Below, piece by piece: positions 60,600-64,000 of a stretch of 64,000 nucleotides of DNA (its first letter is position 1; every line of letters starts with the position of its first letter). A model generated the notes under the pieces. It made no database searches and was not told the origin of the DNA. It saw only the letters and a list, made by a program, of their open reading frames with translations. The position numbers and the translations under genes were made by a program. Source of the stretch: Plantago ovata (taxonomy: Eukaryota; Streptophyta; Magnoliopsida; Lamiales; Plantaginaceae); NCBI GenBank assembly GCA_028274465.1, contig CM051457.1, positions 98,517,982 to 98,581,981 of the forward strand. Direction: 5' to 3'.

Positions 60600-60699
60600 N
60601 NNNNNNNNNNNNNNNNNNNNNNNNNNNNNNNNNNNNNNNNNNNNNNNNNNNNNNNNNNNNNNNNNNNNNNNNNNNNNNNNNNNNNNNNNNNNNNNNNNN
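60600..60699. other. Assembly gap (100 N)
   Basis: Exactly 100 N, the conventional size for a gap of unknown length. The copia LTR stops here and different sequence starts at 60700. Confidence 0.99.
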
Positions 60700-60769
60700 T
60701 GTTTATATTTGGATGTTTGTGTCATATCATGGGATATAACTTTGTTTTTATGGAAGTTTTTTATTATCA

Positions 60770-61140
60770 GAGAATTTTGTAGTTACTGCATGTATATGAT
60801 ATGATGATGTGTATAGTTGATATTATGGGGTATATAGTTGATATCATTGGGTATATGGTTGAATTTTTTGTTATGTCAGAAATTGAAGTTACTGCATGTG
60901 TATAGAATTCATGGGGTATGTAGGTGATATTATGGGGTATATAGTTGATATCATGGGGTATATGGTTGATATTATGGGGTATATTGGTGATATCATGGTG
61001 TATATTGTTGAAGTTTTTATTATGTCAGAATTTGAAGTTACTGCATGTGTATAGGATTTCATGGTGTATATGGTTGATATTATGGGGTATATAGTTGATA
61101 TCATGGGGTATATTGTTGATATCATGGGCATATAGTTGAT
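60770..61140. repeat. Minisatellite in intron of the Ulp1-like gene
   Basis: A 20-22 bp unit GATATCATGGGGTATATAGTT and variants (GATATTATGGGG, GGTGATATCATGG) repeated a dozen or more times. A longer unit of about 147 bp, containing ATTATGTCAGAATTTGAAGT and TACTGCATGTGTATAG, is present two to three times (near 60762, 60872, 61019). The same unit recurs in other introns of this gene. Confidence 0.9.
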
Positions 61141-61213
61141 TTCATTTTTTTTTTTCCTTCTTACATACCTATTGTTTTCTCACTGGTTTGCTTATTTTTG
61201 GCTTTTTTTATAG

Positions 61214-64000
61214 ACTGCTGAAGAGTCATGGAAAATTTTCATGATTGATATTGAGAATGCTTCGCGGGCTCATCTTGAAAGGATGCAGAAGTGTGGTTCT
61301 GGTGGTCAGGAATTGGATGATGTACTAGAACCATCACAGAGTTGGTTTACGCAAAGGTTTTATGATGATCCTATGCTGCATTCATTTGTTGACAATGTGT
61401 GTGTTGAATTGAAGTCGAGGATTGGGGAGTCGATTAGAGCATCTCAGCATGATTCACCTAGTGATTCATTTGTTCCTGCCAATTTGAATGAGAGTCCGAC
61501 TCAGGTTGATAATAATGAAGGAACCAGTGGTATGGAGAAGGAATTTGAATTATTAGATGATGTGTTGTATCCTGAGAAGCTGAAGAACATTGATGTTTCT
61601 TCTATAGCTAGAAATGTTGAGCTAGAGGTTAAGATGCAGGGTGGGATGCATGAGGATAGTGATCAGAATACGGAAGAAATTGTTGAGGGTGATGGGACTT
61701 TGGTGACTGGGGGTGATCAGCAGATTGTTGTTCTTGATATGAATGAGCTTGGTGGTGATGCAGTTAAGAAGGGCGAGGAAGAAGTTGTTTTGGAGGAGCT
61801 TGGTGGTAATTCAGTGAACAAGGGGGAGAAGAAAGTTGATGTGGAGGAGGAAGTTGTTGGTGATGCAGTGAACAAGGGGGAGAAGGAAGTTGATGTGGAG
61901 GAGGAAGTTGTTGCTGATACAGTGAAAAATGTGGAGAAGGAATTTGTTGTGGATGAGGAAGTTGTTGCTGATGCAGTGAAAAATGTGGAGAAGGAAGTTG
62001 ATATGGAGGAGCATGGATGTTCTAAGGTTGATATGGCTGTTGTTGTTGTAGAGAATCCTATGATTGGATCTTCAGGTAAGGAAGTTGATGAGGATCATGG
62101 ATCTGATGATAGTCAGAAGCTCATGGACGATGAAGTTTTGCTTCTACATACTAGTAAGAAGGATATTCAAGGGATTGAGGTTGATTTAGAGGTTCGGGCA
62201 TTGTTCATTGATAGGTTCCCCAACTATTCTTTTCATGAACTTGGATGTTTTGATGATTGTGGTGAGTTTGATAATTCTCTTGTGTTGGGGTCTGCCGTTA
62301 TGAGGGTGATTAAGAAGTATATAAAGGGTGTAAATGATATGACATCTTACAGAAAAGAAGTGGCTGACTATTTGTTCTTCATAACTGAGGATAGCAGGTA
62401 TTTTTTTTATTTTTTTATTTTCTGTTTCTGTGTTCTACATTATATCATGGGATGTTTTAGCTGATATCATGGGATATAACTTTGTTATCATGAGTGTTTT
62501 TTCTATTACAGTTCATGTAACTTTTGTGTTTCCCTATATCATTTTTTTTTTTTTTAATGTAGGATCAAGGGAAAGTTTGTTGATATGGGATTAAGCTATT
62601 TCATGTATGGAGATAGCATTAGGACGTTGTATCCTAAGAAGAGGATTTGCACAAGTGTTATTGATTGCTGGATCCGAAATTTGAATTTTACCGAGCTTAT
62701 CCTCCGTCCTAAGCCAGGGATGCACCGAATGTGGTTATCAATCCATATTTCTGTATGTGTCTGACTGCTTTTTTTTTTTTTTTTCTTGCGGTTTGATGTT
62801 TGTCAATCAATTATTAATCGTAGTTACTATGTTTTTTTAGCATCCATGGAGGAAGTTGGCTCATGCGTTTGATGAAGATGAAAAAGAAAGACTTCAAAAG
62901 GAGCTTAGTGATAACAGTGTTAAGTTTAAGGACAAATATTTGTTCCAGATGTTGGAAATGATGTTCTACTCCTTCAGAAGTGTTCTTGGGCCAGGAGATG
63001 TTGATATTAGAAGTGTAAAACTGGTAAGTTGCTATGTTTTTTTTTATTAAGTTATGTTTTTTAATTTTTGAGATCCTGATATATATTGTCTGATATGATG
63101 GGGTATATTAGTTAAATCATGGGGTATATTGTCTATATCATGGGGTATATTAGTGAAATTATGGTGTGTATTGTCTGATATGATGTGGTACATTAGTGAA
63201 ATCATGGGGGTATATTGTGTGATATCATTGGGTACTTTTAGTGAAAACATGTGGTATATTAGTTTTTTTGTGTTTCAGATCTTACTGTTGAGATCATGGG
63301 ATATGTATCCAATATCATGGGATATATTGTTGATATCATGGTATATTTGCTTTTTCTGTAGTTCTTTTTTCCGTTGATAGCTGGGGATCATTACACTTGC
63401 TATGTGGTGAATATGGAATTGAAGAGAGTGCAGTATCTTGATAATAGGAATACTGATCCATTGGCCGTTGAAAGTTGTTACATTGTGTTGGTAAGTTATT
63501 TTTGTATCATGGCAAATTGATTATATCATAGCATATAGTTTATGTTACAGTTCATTTTTTTTTAATTTTTTTTGTTGCCTTTTTTTCTCTTTTTGTAGAA
63601 GGAAGTTTTCACAGAGTGCCTTGTTGAAAATTCTTTGCGTCGTGATGGAGATATTAGGGATTTTACATTGGAGAAGATTCCTTTTCATTGGATTAAGACT
63701 GAAAAAGATACCGAGGACTGTGGTGTTTATCTTATGAAGCACATGGAGTTGTTTTATGGAAGGCTTTTTGATTTCCCGCGCTTTTACAAGGTACTGTTCT
63801 TGTTTTCATATATTTTTTTTCAATAGACTGTTCTTGTTTTCTGGATATATATGTTTTGTATATGTTATGTAGTTTTACTAACTGTATTTTTTAATTTAGG
63901 TTTCGTCGAGAGAGGTGCTTAGGGCTGAAATTCTTGCAACGCTGGCTTTGTCGAAATTAAACTCGGCGCTTCCATCACTGAAGGAGAAAGTTGCTGCTTT
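61214..64000 (+). CDS. Ulp1/C48-type cysteine protease family protein (partial)
   Basis: Exons <61214..62397, 62563..62752, 62841..63023, 63362..63490, 63599..63790, 63900..>64000, all with AG/GT borders and continuous frame. The 5' exons lie in or beyond the gap; the 3' end is outside the window. Exon one has an acidic, repetitive segment. The catalytic fold starts with FVDMGLSYFMYGDSI and CTSVIDCWIRNLN, has His in AGDHYTCYVVNM, Asp in VQYLDNR and Cys in EDCGVYLMKHMEL. This is the order His-Asp-Cys of Ulp1 SUMO proteases. At the usual Gln site, six residues before Cys, there is Glu (EKDTEDCG). Plants have many such genes, some carried by Mutator-like elements; no transposase is visible here. 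Function as a protease is possible but not shown. Confidence 0.8.
61790..62030 (+). repeat. Coding tandem repeat in the Ulp1-like gene
   Basis: Four units of about 60-63 bp encode variants of VVADAVKNVEKEVDVEEE: with NKGEKKVDVEEE, NKGEKEVDVEEE, KNVEKEFVVDEE and KNVEKEVDMEEH. The stretch is very acidic and probably disordered or helical. Similarity at DNA level is high, so expansion is recent. Confidence 0.85.
63070..63350. repeat. Minisatellite in a later intron of the Ulp1-like gene
   Basis: Units such as ATCATGGGGTATATTGTCT and GATATGATGGGGTATATTAGT, related to the repeat at 60770-61140, fill most of the intron 63024-63361. Smaller groups are in the introns at 62444-62485 and 63507-63545. 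Confidence 0.88.

Noticed and set aside
60700..63545. Possible CRISPR-like array from the regular 20-22 bp units
   Set aside because: The units are adjacent or separated by related text with no unique spacers, and they lie in introns of a plant gene.

Overview
This is a gene-poor, transposon-rich stretch of a plant nuclear genome, almost certainly a eudicot. Evidence for this is intron-containing genes with GT..AG borders and plant-type protein families (three-finger CCCH/KH protein, DC1, F-box/FBD, PPR-like, chloroplast-type HEMB), together with plant retrotransposons (copia, Athila-like Ty3, L1-like LINE), Stowaway and Harbinger MITEs and tRNA-derived SINEs. The precise lineage cannot be fixed from the sequence; the MITE family rich in TTCAG repeats is a type I associate with Caryophyllales, but that is only an impression.

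Left part (1-26.5 kb), the genic part. After the first coding exon of an unidentified minus-strand gene (106-303) come repeat remnants, a Stowaway MITE, a nuclear tRNA-Leu(AAG) and a SINE. Three genes can be fully spliced from the sequence: a 290-aa CCCH/KH RNA-binding protein (plus, 5822-8669), a 349-aa protein N-terminal asparagine amidohydrolase NTAN1 in nine exons (minus, 9110-15930), and a 276-aa proline-rich LIN37-like protein in seven exons (plus, 18042-21520). The first two converge; the second and third are divergent across a 2.1-kb region with a Stowaway MITE. Next is a decayed N-terminal copy of HEMB (delta-aminolevulinate dehydratase, 22639-24440) and a 122-aa uncharacterised single-exon ORF (26061-26429, minus).

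Middle (28-46.8 kb), mostly dead sequence. A 5'-truncated LINE (minus) and the 3' end of a related LINE (plus) lie near a broken DC1-domain gene, a PPR-like ORF with internal repeats, a chromodomain remnant and a solo-LTR candidate. A copia element (37158-about 44127, plus) carries two independent solo LTRs inside it, each with a perfect 5-bp target duplication. To its right are a gene fragment containing a SINE and an F-box/FBD pseudogene with a Harbinger MITE at an exon edge.

Right (46.8-64 kb). An Athila-like remnant with its 3' LTR, a coiled-coil retroelement-type ORF, and a long minus-strand copia element (52225 to an N gap at 60600-60699). After the gap are six exons of a gene with a Ulp1/C48-type cysteine protease domain, running off the end. 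Its introns are filled with variants of one short minisatellite.

The intact genes are unrelated in function (mRNA binding, N-degron proteolysis, cell-cycle transcription, SUMO-protease-like), as is usual in plant genomes; no operon-like or cluster-like system is visible. No CRISPR, rRNA or prokaryotic features are present.
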